A stretch of 64,000 bases of DNA from Monosporascus cannonballus (Eukaryota; Ascomycota; Sordariomycetes; Xylariales): assembly GCA_004154925.1 (NCBI GenBank), contig QJNS01000172.1, forward strand, positions 70,444 to 134,443, in the 5' to 3' direction. The position numbers and the translations under genes are program-made. This document shows positions 48,282 to 58,936 of this stretch, one piece after another. The notes below the pieces were generated by a model. That model searched no databases. It was not told the DNA's origin and was given only the letters and a program-made list of their open reading frames with translations. Within the stretch, counting starts at the first letter, position 1; every line of letters starts with the position of its first letter.

Positions 48282-48560
48282 TTATTTTCGTGAATTACTT
48301 AATATAAAAAAAATAACTTTAAGGTTTCCGAAATAAGGGGTAAAAAGTAACGGTGTTTTTTCGATTATTATATTTAACGCCCGATAATTGTAGTAAAAAC
48401 GTAATTCTTTTCCGGATTTTTTTATAAATAAAACCGGAGCCTTTATAGGCGAATTATTTACGCGGATATACTCTTTATCCAAAAGTTCCGTCAAAATTTT
48501 TCTTAAAGTTAATAACTTATCCTTAATTATATTATATAAAGGCCTCCATAATATTGGCAT
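48282..48560 (-). pseudogene. reverse transcriptase remnant of Gypsy D
   Basis: A 92-codon open stretch, the longest in the AT block, encoding the N-terminal part of a Ty3/Gypsy RT (LLDKEYIRV, KAPVLFIKKSGKELRF, NYRALN). The catalytic-core Asp of the usual VDYRALN box reads Asn, a G-to-A change. The YxDD box lies in broken sequence to its left. Confidence 0.9.
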
Positions 48561-50627
48561 TTTTTTATTTCGTTTTTGAGTAATAAAATCACATAATTTA
48601 TTCCGGGATAAAATGGGAATAAGGCGTTATCTAATTTTTTATTAAATAACTTCCGAAACGCTTTTAACTTAAACGGAAAATTTTCGTTAATTTCCATTTT
48701 TTTTCTTAAGCGTTAACGCCTTATTAATATTAGCCAAAATAATTGAAAATAATTAAATTTCTTATTTAATTTCTTTAATTTTTCTTATTTTTCGAAATTT
48801 CGCTCCGAAAATAATAATTAAAAATTTTTTCGTTTCGCGAATTTTTTATACGTTATTTTTTTAGACTTTATATTTTTTTCGTAAACCCTTATATAATTAA
48901 TTACGCTTATCGTTAAAACGTATTTTTACCTTACGTATATAATATCGTAACGTTTTATTTAAAATTTTCTCAAAATTAAGGAATAATTAAGCCCATTAAT
49001 AATATATACGAATATCCTGGTTTTAAAACCGTCGATATCTATCTCTATATATATTATCTTCTTAATTTCTCCTTACCGTTATCGGCTTTTTTTGAGAAAT
49101 TTTTTAATTTGCGTAATTTTATTAAAATATATGATAACCGTAAACGTTTTACAAAGGTTTTGCTTATTATAATAAAACATTTATATCCTTAATTAACAAA
49201 AGTTTCCATAAATTATTTTAATTAATATATATATTAATAATAAATAAAACGCCGTCCATATTTTGTTTCGTAATTTTTACTTCGACTTAGATCGTCTTTT
49301 GCTTTCGAACGCGCCGATATTTAGAAATTATTTTTTTCTTTTTTCGCTTTTAAATTCCGACCTTTCGTTTTTATATGTTTCTGACAAATCAATTCTTTTT
49401 TATAGTTTTTTTATTAATAAAAACAGGCAACGGTTCGCCTTATAATTAGGATACCTATAACGCAAATAAAGGCCTTTTGTTTTACGAGCGTTCCGTTTTT
49501 TTAAGTTATTTATCGCGCGTATTATTTCGGCGATTAAAATAAAGTTTAAAATTTTTATTTTTATTATCTTATTACTAAAATATCAATTATACTTATATCG
49601 TTATCTGGGTTATTTTCCGCTTAATTATTACCGCCTAATTAAATTATTAAAATATTTTTTACGGCGTTATTTCTTTAAGGCGTCCGGCAATTTTCATTAT
49701 TTTATTTATTTATACGTTATAATTTTCAAAAAAGTTTATTAGGATTAAAACTTAGGTAAACTTTTTATTTAATATTTTTTTAAAAAACGTAAACTTTGTT
49801 TCTGCTAATTAAATAATTATGTCTATAGTTATTAACATTTTTTCGAATAAAGGATAAAATAATAAGAATTTCGTATTATCGGTGTATCTTAAGTTCCGAA
49901 AACGTTCGGTTACCTTTTTTTATGCCAATTATTATATTATTTGTATAATATTTAAAGAAAACCGACGGAATTATAAATATTATTTAAGCTTTTAATAATA
50001 TAATAAATAATAACCATATATTATATATTAATTTCGAACTTTTCGTATATAACATAAAACTGCTTACGAATTCTTTTTACAAAATTAACGTTTATCTCGA
50101 ACTCATAAATTATAAATACGTATTATTCGGAGAATTTCTTTTTTGTCTCGTTAAATCTTTTCGGCCAGGATGACGGCTTCCGTTTGGCTTCTATAATTAG
50201 CTTGGTTATTTGAACCGTTTTTACGAAATGGCCTAATTACGTTTTTAATCGTTACTAGGTCGAGAAAAAATCGGTATTTATAAAAGCTATCGCGTTCCGA
50301 ACTTATAATTAGGTAATAAATTTATGTTACGTAATTAAGCCGTTTTTGAGCTATTCGGTCGTTTATATTAGCTCCTTATTTGCCTTATGTTATATTTCTA
50401 TATGTTTATGGAGCTAAACTGCCTTTTTTTGCTTTTTTCAAGCTGGTAACTTATACGTTGCTTTATAGCCGCCATCGAACTTATTAGGATTTCCGTTATA
50501 ACGCTAAATATCTTCTGTAACTCTGGGTCGATAAGGGCCTCTTACTGGGCCCTGTAAGGAGCATTCGAAAACCTTGATATCTGATTCCGAACGTCTTTTA
50601 TTTTGCTAAATAATAAGCTAAAAAATA

Positions 50628-50818
50628 TGTAAAAGGCTTTATCTGAACGATCTATAATCAGTTGCCAATAAGAATTTATTTTTTAGCTAAAAAGAAAGAA
50701 AAGAAAAAAATAAAAATACAGTTTTATATGTGTTCGCATATAAGGCGCTACGCTAATGCTGCTTAGTACCGGCGTTTGTCCGATACTCTATAATAGGGCT
50801 CCATACAGCTCTATTACA
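50628..50818 (-). repeat. right LTR of Gypsy D (5' LTR of the element)
   Basis: 191-bp partner of 43940-44128; shares the GTTCGCATATAAGGCGCT core and the CTATTACA end. Confidence 0.92.
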
Positions 50819-51150
50819 ATTAACTTTAAAGTAAATAACGCGTAATGCGTTGAAAATATACGAATGTAAAATATTTAATATAATTCTTCGAAATCGTTAA
50901 TAGATATTCGGATAAAAATATATAAATATTGTTATCTTAAAGTAAAATTTGAAAAAGATATTACAAGTAAATATTTTTTAAATATCGAAAAGCGCGGAAA
51001 TTGTAATTATAAAAAGGGGTTAGGTTATAAGTTAAAAGCTTTAATAAAACAGTTAATATAAGACTAATTTCGAAATTTCTATATATATAGTTAATTATCT
51101 TTACGTATTTTTGGTGCAACGCTAGCTACAATACCAAAAGGTCAGCAATT

Positions 51151-51172
51151 CCAAACCCCAATTGGGGTTTGG
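51151..51172. repeat. perfect 22-bp palindrome
   Basis: Starts CCAAACCCCA and continues with its exact reverse complement, with no spacer. It lies in the non-degraded island at the AT-block border; function unknown. Confidence 0.9.
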
Positions 51173-51231
51173 ACACCCTAATCCACCTTATAAGGACTAG
51201 CTGTGCATATCATCACAAAAAGATCGGTGGA

Positions 51232-51309
51232 ATGATCGCAATTGTAGCAATCATCCTAGTGCTTACAGCTGCATATATACTGGAGCTTTTACGGGTGACC
51301 AGGCCGTAA
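51232..51309 (+). other. 25-codon hydrophobic microORF, doubtful
   Basis: An ATG frame encoding MIAIVAIILVLTAAYILELL followed by RVTRP, a plausible single membrane helix. The same frame stays open upstream to about 51,091 without an ATG. It may be the 3' end of an older gene or transposon frame that escaped RIP. No family is recognised. Confidence 0.15.
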
Positions 51310-51567
51310 CAACTTAAATTTCTGAAATTTAATAAAGTTTTTAAATTTTTAAATCAAGAATTATAAAAATTTATATTTATCATTTTATACGCATCTTATT
51401 TGTTTGGGGCCTTAACCGTAGCAGCGCCACAGACGCAACCACAACCGCAATAATAGGGCCTGATTCTAGTGAGGTAAAGTTTAAGATCTAGCTACAAGTA
51501 TAGTATATATAAGAGGCCTTTGCCACCTTGATAAATAGCTAATTAGAGACTCTAATCTACACGCCTA

Positions 51568-52075
51568 TTATCCTGTTTCAGCATCCAGTTCCTGGGCGAG
51601 TAAGAACAACGACGTCCGGTCAAAGCGATCATGTGCTACTCGTAGACGAGCGTAGAAGTTGTTTTCCGGCCCCTTCCTAGCCTCCTCCTTCGCCTTTGCG
51701 ATGTCTTCTTCCGCCAGTGCTCGAGCGGCGTCAGCTTTGTGCTTCGGTATCCCCATATCGAGCATATCCTGGTAGACCTTTCCGAACGAGGACAGGAGAC
51801 AGTCTACGCTGGGATCATTGCCGCTGCAAGTTTGACACGCCCCCTGGTATCCGTCGTATATGCACACCCATTCCTTCCGCTCGCACTCGGGTCCCCCGTC
51901 GAGCACACGCGCTCTGCATTTGTGCACCGGCAGCACTGTGGCGTCAGGGTCGGCGTGGAAACAGTAGGGAAAGCCCTTGTACCTGGGTCGGCGCGCATCA
52001 ATATGAGCGCTAACGTCCGAAGCGACTACACAGTAGACTCCGGAAGCAAGGCTCCACTTACGGTTGCCTGCACAT
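51568..52075 (-). CDS. small cysteine-rich protein of unknown function
   Basis: Two exons on the minus strand, 52075-52062 and 52009-51568, with a 52-nt GTAAGT...GTTAG intron in matching phase, give 151 aa. The same frame is open without a stop from about 52,187, which supports coding. Seven cysteines fall between residues 21 and 75, including CQTC and a GPECERKEWVC stretch; this could bind zinc or form disulfides. The C-terminal half (about 90-151) is charged and helical. No signal peptide or membrane segment is seen in this model. A TATA-like box lies about 105 bp upstream of the ATG. I do not recognise a family. The cysteine spacing does not match the Zn(II)2Cys6 consensus. The first exon is short, so the start is the weakest part of the model. 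Confidence 0.55.
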
Positions 52076-53762
52076 TGTGTGAGCAGTGGTTGATAGCCCT
52101 CGAAAGGGTAGGTGCGTGATGCTGGTGAGGATGATGCCAGGTAGGTATCGCTTGGGAAACCCAGTGCGCTCGGTGCGGTTTATATATAGCAAATCTTGCA
52201 CAACCCCAAAGTTTGCGTCTTTGAGTCATCGTTTCTGATTGTTGGTTGGTTTCTGGAACATGGTATCATGGGTACTCGCCTACGTGATATCGTGGTAATT
52301 ACCGGCTTTATGAGTCTCGGATCCCGACGATGACCGGAGTTCTAGGTAAGGAATAGACGAGGGAAAAAATTGCTGGATTTATAAAACTATCGTCTAGGCA
52401 ATCGTGATGATAAGCAAGCATATGACCGTACAACATTTCTCATGATACTCTGGGTAATGCCGCACCTATGCAACTTGGCGAAGCTATCATCACTTAACAA
52501 GCAATGGATATTCGACCGGCTATATACTTCCAGTTTTTATGCTGTATGGTATATCCATCGACAACTTTGCCATGCCGGATTGAATCTCTCTTCCGCAGTC
52601 AAATGACCAATTATGAATTACCATGATATCTATGCGAATATTAGCCATGGATACTCCTGAGCATTCGCTGGTGTTCACTTTGGACCCGTGAATAGTTGAT
52701 AGCAGCCGCAATAGCTAGTCATTCCTCAGAACTATCTTACCAATGATTAGGCTCGCCTGTCTTCCCAGTTCCCGTGTAGGACAAGATGCGGCTATCCAAG
52801 CATGATTGGGAATTGAAAGGTACTGTTCGTCCAATACTTTCCAGCAGTGTCTGATTTTGAACCGTTTTGGCCACCTTTTTCGTCGGGTACATCGTTCCTA
52901 CTCATATGTGACCACAGGCTTTATCTACTTTCAGATTCCTTCCATAGCGAGGGCGAGACTCGGTCCCGGCTACTGCAATACGGTTCGACCGAACACGTAC
53001 GGCCTCTTTCAGAGTCGGACTGCGTGCGTACGTAACAGTTAGCAGTCATAACTTATTCGTAGATATGCAGCTGTACAGCGTCGCTCCTGGCCTCCTGGAT
53101 CAGCCTAATCTATAGATATATGGCACACAGGAGGCGGGCCACTTCCCGACATTGAGGCATCCTCGTGGTGTACAAAATCCTACTCTTTAGACCCCGTCCC
53201 AACATTCACCTTAGCAAAGGGGGTAATGAATACGTTAGTCGTGAGAAATGCAACATCCCGAGAATGCAATTTCTCTGAATGATGGTAAATGAATAAAAAT
53301 AAAACAGACACACGCGTTATCACGTGATTATAAATTTGCAAGAAATTAGCTCATAACTTAGTCACCTTGGAGTTTCTTCCTAAACTACTTAAGTGATTAG
53401 TAATCAGTACGACTTCAGTAATATCCGCCAAGTCAAAGGTGAGTATGCAACTCCAAGCGATTAAGCGTTTATCAGGTTATCGCAGTAGTTGCATTCTGAT
53501 GGAGAATGATGCAAGCGTTGCCGTCCTACAAGGCTTGAATTCAACAAATCTCAGCCTCGTCCTCCATCATCAAATCCGTCTACATCAACAAATCCAGAAT
53601 CCCGCAGCGCATGCCTCCTACACCTCTCCATCAAGCACATACTACTTGTCACATGAAGCCCAGTATATTTGTGGAATAAGCTCGCAGTGCATGAAACTGT
53701 CAATCTACATACCTACCGCCAGCGCTGCAATCACCGCGTCCCTTCGCAAGCAACCGCCCACC
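52076..53762. other. intergenic between divergent genes
   Basis: About 1.7 kb of mixed composition with no supported gene. An in-frame extension upstream of CWC26 (from ATG 53445) is open but lies in AT-leaning, non-conserved sequence and is judged 5' leader. Confidence 0.5.
52179..52188 (-). promoter_or_regulatory. TATA-like box of the cysteine-rich gene
   Basis: TATATATAAA on the minus strand, about 105 bp upstream of the proposed ATG at 52075. Confidence 0.35.
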
Positions 53763-54809
53763 ATGCCCTCCGACCTCTCAGCCTACCTCGCGACGCGCTA
53801 CCTGACGGCGGATCCGAAGCCCTCGAAGAAACGGAAGCGCAAGCAGGCCGGCGCCGCGGCTGACGCGGGGCTCCTGATCACCGACGACGCCGACACGGGG
53901 TGGACGCGCTCGGGCGGCGGCGAGGACGACGACGAGGACGGCATCGAGGCCTCGGTCGCGGGCACCAGCGCCGAGTTCCGGAAGGCGAAGAAGTCGGGGT
54001 GGAAGGTGGTCGGCGGCGCCTCCGCCTCCAGCGACCCCTCGGCGGCAGCAACAACACAACAGCAGAACCCGCGGGACCAGGCGCGAGAAAGCGCCGACGC
54101 GTCCGCCCGCGAGGCGGACGCCATCCTCGCCACGGCGGCGGCGGACGCGTCGGCAGCGGGCGGGGCCGAAGGCGACGATGACGTGCCGGTGATGATGTCG
54201 GACGGGACGCACGCGGGGCTGCAGAGCGCCGCGGCGGTGTCGGCGCAGCTCGAGAGGAGGCGGAAGGCGGAGCGGGCCGAGTTCGAGAAGACTTCGAAGT
54301 TCCACAAGGAGGCCGAGACGGTGTACCGCGACGCGACGGGGCGGCGCGTGGACGTGGAGTGGAAGCGGGCGGAGGCGCGGCGGGCGGCGGCGGCGGCACG
54401 CGAGAGGGAGGAGGAGGCCCAGAGGGCGCTGAGGGGCGACGCGCAGGCGCGCGAGGCCGAGCGCCGCCGCGAGGAGCTGCTCGACGCCAGGACCATGGCG
54501 TTCGCGCGCACCGCCGACGACGAGGGCCTCAACGAGGAGCTGAGGGCGCAGACGCGGTGGGGGGACACCATGGCGCAGTTCGTCGGGTCGGGTGGTGGTG
54601 GTGGTGCTGGTGGGAGCAAGAAGAGGAGGGGGTTGAAGGGCCGTCCCGTGTACCAGGGCGCGGCGCCGCCGAACCGCTACGGCATTCGTCCCGGGTACCG
54701 CTGGGACGGCGTCGATAGGGGCAATGGCTTCGAGGCGGAGAGGTTCAAGGCTATCAATCGCCGGGAGAGAAATAAGGGGCTGGAGTACTCGTGGCAGATG
54801 GACGAGTGA
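53763..54809 (+). CDS. CWC26: pre-mRNA-splicing factor CWC26 (Bud13 homologue)
   Basis: Spliceosomal RES-complex subunit, 348 aa, single exon. The N-terminus MPSDLSAYLATRYL is the conserved family start, which fixes the ATG at 53763. A Lys/Arg-rich tract (PSKKRKRK) follows. The middle is Ala/Glu/Arg-rich and likely coiled (about 170-270), with the ETVYRDATGRRVDV motif before it. The C-terminus GRPVYQGAAPPNRYGIRPGYRWDGVDR ending in NGFEAERFKAINRR is the diagnostic Cwc26/Bud13 signature. The protein works with Snu17/Ist3 and Pml1 to promote splicing and pre-mRNA retention in the nucleus. Very GC-rich codon use explains the long antisense frames here. It converges with TFG1, 396 bp between stops. 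Confidence 0.95.
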   Translation: MPSDLSAYLATRYLTADPKPSKKRKRKQAGAAADAGLLITDDADTGWTRSGGGEDDDEDGIEASVAGTSAEFRKAKKSGWKVVGGASASSDPSAAATTQQQNPRDQARESADASAREADAILATAAADASAAGGAEGDDDVPVMMSDGTHAGLQSAAAVSAQLERRRKAERAEFEKTSKFHKEAETVYRDATGRRVDVEWKRAEARRAAAAAREREEEAQRALRGDAQAREAERRREELLDARTMAFARTADDEGLNEELRAQTRWGDTMAQFVGSGGGGGAGGSKKRRGLKGRPVYQGAAPPNRYGIRPGYRWDGVDRGNGFEAERFKAINRRERNKGLEYSWQMDE

Positions 54810-55205
54810 TAAGCCGCTCGATATGGAACTTAAATGTGGCAGGCAGATATTATACCCAGGGTTATACAGTCACCGTGACACTTCCAATTAGCCTAGCACT
54901 GCACGTTGGCTTTTTCATACTCATAGCAGCCTATACAATTAAGACGTGACTCTCCACGGGCACTTAACCCGTGGGCGTGGTACTCTAAAGGTTGTGTGCC
55001 ACCGTCAACGAATTCGCAGAACCCCTGTCTACCGATCTATATGGACTGCACCAGGGAATAATTATAGTAGAATCCATGTGGTGACATGTGATGAAAAGTT
55101 CACCACAGCGGTTCCTTGCAGTCCGATTCCGATTGTGGTCGGCCTCATCAAGACCACGAAGGCCCATCTCCAGCGGTTGAGGAAAGCCGCTCAATTTAGC
55201 TCCAC
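54810..55205. other. intergenic between convergent CWC26 and TFG1
   Basis: 396 bp holding both 3' ends; no coding signal. Confidence 0.55.
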
Positions 55206-57394
55206 TCAGGAGTCCGGTTTCCGGCGCAGCAGTTTGTCTTCCTTGGAGTAGACACTACAGCTCAGGACTAATTTGAGGAAGACCTTTTGCGGCATGAGGT
55301 CTGGCTGACCATCTCTCTCAAGCCGCGACTTGAACGTGGTTATGAATTTCTTCATGGATACACCTTCAGGCCGAGGCGGCAGCGCGTCGATAATCTCCTG
55401 AACCGTTGGCGGGTTGATGTACTTGGAGACATCGATGGGTTCCGCCCTGTTGTCTGGAGAGCCGGCGCGCGGCGTGCCAGTGGGGGCGCCCTTGCTGCTC
55501 GAGGCGACGGACTTGCCCTGTTGAGGGGGGGCGGGACTACCGGCTCGGGATTCAGCGGGGCTAGCCTGATCAAGGGGCCCGCGCTTCTTCTTCTTGCCAG
55601 CCGCGCCGTCCGACATCTCGCCAGCCGTGCCTTCGGCATCACTAGTAGAGCCGGCGCCGGCGCGCCGCGGAAGAGGAGTGTCGCCGCGGCTTCCGGGAAT
55701 CGAACTACTTGGTCCAGTCTTCTTCTTCTTGCGGGTGGACTCTGTTCCGCTAGAATCCGAAGGTAGCGGCGACCCTGGTCGTTTGAGAGACTTGCCCTTT
55801 TTCGCTGCTTCAGCGGCAGCTTTCTTGCCCTGAGGCGTATTGGAACCCTTTGTATTGTTCCCCGAGCCATTAGCCTTGTCCTTATCGCCCTTCTGCTGTT
55901 CATCTTCCTTCTTTTCGTCCTCGGTGTCAGTGTCGGTCTCGCTCTGGGGGGTTGTCAGCCAAGTTCTAGAATACGAATAAAGGGTTGACGAAGACAGACC
56001 TCCGATGAGGCAAACGGATCACGCTCCCTAGAGGAGTCACTGTCATCATACTGGAACTGCTTGTCGCGCCGCTTGAGGGCTTTCCTTAGACCCTTGCCGA
56101 AGAGCTTCCTCTCTAGCTCTTCCCTTTTCTCCTCGTCCTCTTCCTTATCAACCTCCTTTTCATCCGTTTCGCCAAACGCATTCGCTTTAAGCTGCTCACG
56201 GCGAATCCGGTCATTGACTTCCTTGACTTCTTCGTCTCTATCGGGCTCGTAACCCGGGTTTTCGTCATCATCCTGGAATTCCTCGCCAGAGAAGTCTATG
56301 TCATCATGGTCCTGCTTCTCTCTACGCGATGCCTGCTTGAACGTGCCGCTTTCCTGTTTGACCGCAGTGCGGCCGTTGATGATGGTTCTCGATTCGTTCA
56401 TAGCCTGCTCGGTCTTCTCTCGCTGTGCGTCTCGAATGGCCCATCTGCCTATGGGCATCTTCTTCCCCATGACCTTCTCGGCCTCCTCGATCGACATGGT
56501 CTGGATCACACCCCGCTTCGAGGTGAACCTATACCACTTCTCCAAAGGAATCATGCGAAAACCTCCACCATGAATCTGTAAGCCGACCTTGGCATGAGAC
56601 AGGGGCGCTTCGTACTGGCCGACCCATACGTTCTTCCCGTCGGCGTCTTCCAGGTGCCATGGTAGCGCTTCTTCATATCTAATTTCGGCCTGCTTCTTCT
56701 GCTCCTCAGTACGGGCCTCGTAATGAACTTGCGTGCCGTGCTTCTTCTCCCGTTCTTTCGGCTGCTGTTTCTTAGGATTCGGGTCCCTAGCAACTGGAGC
56801 TTTCTGGGCATCGTCAAGAGCGCGTTGAGCTTCTCTGTCTGCCTTGGCTTGCGCAATCTTCTGAGCTTCTTCGTTGTCGACGGGAATCGGCTCCGAAACT
56901 TCCTCCTTGACCTCTCGTCCCGGGGGCGGTTGCCTGGGATCGCGTCGCTGCAACGTGACGGGTCGGGCGAACTCGTCTTGGTTGGTCGGGTCAATGCCCG
57001 TACTCCCAGACCTGGCAAGGCGACCGTGGGGAGGGACGAATTTCATCACATGAAAGCGTAGGCCTTCTTTCAGGGCCTTCTTAGTGATATAGAGGGGATA
57101 GTCCTGAGCATCTGGGGGTTTGGGAAAAGTCCAACCATCGTTCTGCCTTCGAATCTCGTCAAAGTTGGGTGCGGCTTGCTGCGCCTGTTGTCTAGGAGGA
57201 GCAGGCTTAGGTGCTGTGCCAGGTAGGTTGGTGATTTTGGCCGATGACGAACCAGGCACGGGCGGGGGCCGCTTAATGGGAGGTTTGCGAGCCACAAGAG
57301 GGTTTCCGTTACCGCGCGGTCTACGCAATGGAGGCGCTCCGGAGGGAGGCGTGGGTTTCTGTCCATGGGGACCGACGGGAGGTGATGCGCTCAT
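55206..57394 (-). CDS. TFG1: transcription factor IIF alpha subunit (RAP74/Tfg1)
   Basis: Large subunit of TFIIF, 710 aa. Exons on the minus strand are 57394-56000 and 55943-55206, with a 56-nt intron (GTCTGT...CCCCAG) in phase 0. The N-terminal dimerisation region is split: YPLYITKKALKEGLRFHVMKF at about 100-120, then, after a charged insert, WVGQYEAPLSH and WYRFTSKR near 255-295. Acidic and Lys-rich low-complexity stretches follow (NPGYEPDRDEE, KKAAAEAAKK). The last about 65 residues (PTVQEIIDALPPRPEGVSMK to the end) form the winged-helix domain that contacts the Pol II CTD phosphatase and TFIIB. Acts at RNA polymerase II initiation in the nucleus. The donor GTCTGT is less canonical, but phase and both flanks fit. 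Confidence 0.95.
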
Positions 57395-58936
57395 GATTTT
57401 GAGAAAGCGGCAACGGGATATACCGGCGGCGTTGGACGTTTATGTAATAGGAGGGGTTCGCGGCCGGAGATGGTCAGTAAAGGACCACCAGAAGAATAGT
57501 CTACCTAGTTTACGAGATCTCAAGGACGACCTGCATGTGGAAACGATGGAATATGCGACAAATAATCGCACTGTAAAGATGACGATGCCAGCGGCAACAA
57601 AGCGTGATGCCAAGAGCAGGCTCGGACCTAGCGTCAATTCGGAAAGATGAGACGTGGGATCAACAGAATATGATTAATCGCGTGGATGACGCGATGCTAA
57701 AAACCGGTTAGAAGTGGGAATCTGAAGGGGAGCTGGGAAGCGCAGACACGCGCAGTCAGTTGTAGAAGTCGTCGAGCCGCGGTAATGGTAAGAATGAAGA
57801 TGATCCGGATGTGTTTCCCGTCAGGTAGGCATTCATCTATCCATAATTCTTAAGTAAGCAGGTACGTATAGAGCTGAGGGTAGGTAAGCGTGGAAATTCG
57901 AATGCGGCGAAGGCCATGTCATGTTGGACTAACAAAGAGTAGGTAAGCAACCTTGAAGTGACAAACAACATTATGCAACAGTTCAGCCATCTGGCAGCAG
58001 CACACAGACCACCTTACGCATACGTACCTTAGTAGCTACCTCTGGGAGCGCCCGCCGAAGGTTCAAGGGGATAGACCAATAAAATGCGCAGAGTTGTGGT
58101 TCAATTTCTGGCCCAGAACAAACACTTCGTGCGTCATAGCGATATACTGACGCTTGCATTAAGCCAGTGCGTACTCTCTTTAGGTAGGATAAAGTCCGCT
58201 ATGGCAGGCTAAAGCCAGCCTCAGATACTCCAGGACAGGTCTATGTCCTCATGCTCGAGTAATTCTTTGTAATTTCCCTAAAAGGATGCACGCACACTTC
58301 AGTGGCGCGGCGCTTCAGCGGGGACCTAACGATAAATCTAAATCTTAATTCATCTTCAGTTGCAAAATCGGCCAATCATTTTTTTGGTCATTCTTGCACC
58401 CGTCTGCGATTTACTAAGTAGCCCCAAATCACGCCAAATTTCTTAATGCTTTTATCGAGATTCCTATCGATTTCGATGTGGTAGCACTGCATGTGGACAT
58501 CGTCTAGGCACTGAGAGGTTGAAGTCAAGCCTGATCAGGTGAAACCTTCAATTCTTCATTGCTGGTCTGGCAGCATACGTACATATATGCTACTTATGCA
58601 TTAAAACACCTTCGACAGTCACTGCATCCTCGTAGGCCCAACGTCCCAACCCTTCCCGTGGCTGCCCCGTCCAGTACTGCCACCGTTTCGAGCAATATCA
58701 GATGACAGCACGTCGTCGCCCAGGACGCAATTGCCAACTTTGAAAATATTAACTTTATCCTCAGGTTTACGTGCTGCCCATTGAGACGAGGCGAGGCGAG
58801 GCTGCGCACCTGAGATACCGTCTGCGTCGCTGGAGTGACCTAAAAGCTTCTGTCAGTGTCAAGCGAGCCCTAGTGTTCCGCCATTGACCTTCATCATTGT
58901 ACATCACTACCAAGGATCTTCCCAGTGTCCGAGAAT
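57395..58936. other. intergenic between divergent TFG1 and the Cid1-like gene
   Basis: About 1.5 kb carrying two promoters. Several short frames are open but none has features of a gene. No RNA gene is recognised. Confidence 0.5.

Larger units (their letters stand above)
43940..50818 (-). mobile_element. Gypsy-type LTR retrotransposon D (6.9 kb, degraded, minus strand)
   Basis: LTRs at 43940-44128 and 50628-50818 with a perfect ATTAA duplication (43935-43939 and 50819-50823). On the plus strand CATTACTCCTCACTTTT follows the left LTR; its complement is a purine tract next to the 3' LTR, giving minus orientation. An RT remnant at 48560-48282 (minus) reads TELLDKEYIRVNNSPIKAPV and continues with GKELRFYYNYRALNII, a Ty3/Gypsy RT start. 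The remaining frames are destroyed. It is the only one of the four elements lying in reverse orientation. Confidence 0.93.
23930..51470. other. AT-rich, RIP-degraded retrotransposon block
   Basis: About 27.5 kb in which almost every frame is closed by TAA/TAG and runs of A and T dominate. Borders with the gene-bearing flanks are abrupt. Coding remnants of retrotransposons show TGG to TAA/TAG, CAA/CAG to TAA/TAG and GAC/GAT to AAC/AAT changes, the pattern left by repeat-induced point mutation on both strands. No intact host gene is visible. Confidence 0.9.
50824..51567. other. right border of the AT-rich block
   Basis: AT-rich to about 51,110, then a 200-bp island of normal composition (51,110-51,310), then AT-rich again to about 51,400, before GC-balanced sequence begins. 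Segment 51,030-51,110 resembles 31,310-31,400, so it contains part of a diverged repeat. The island carries a 22-bp perfect palindrome and a small hydrophobic reading frame, described separately. Confidence 0.6.

Noticed and set aside
24403..50818. Intact autonomous retrotransposon or viral genes
   Set aside because: Every element frame contains many stops and active-site changes; these are dead relics.
51804..52001. Alternative minus-strand frame with CCRC...C residues resembling a zinc cluster
   Set aside because: The spacing does not fit Zn(II)2Cys6, and the overlapping frame used for the cysteine-rich gene is open for over 200 codons.
53445..53762. In-frame upstream ATG extending CWC26 by about 106 residues
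   Set aside because: The family starts with MPSDLSAYLA at 53763, and the upstream sequence has non-coding composition.
53778..54619. Long antisense open frames opposite CWC26, and similar ones opposite MDP-1, the monooxygenase and the aldo-keto reductase
   Set aside because: They mirror strong GC3 codon bias of the real gene on the other strand and carry only low-complexity residues.
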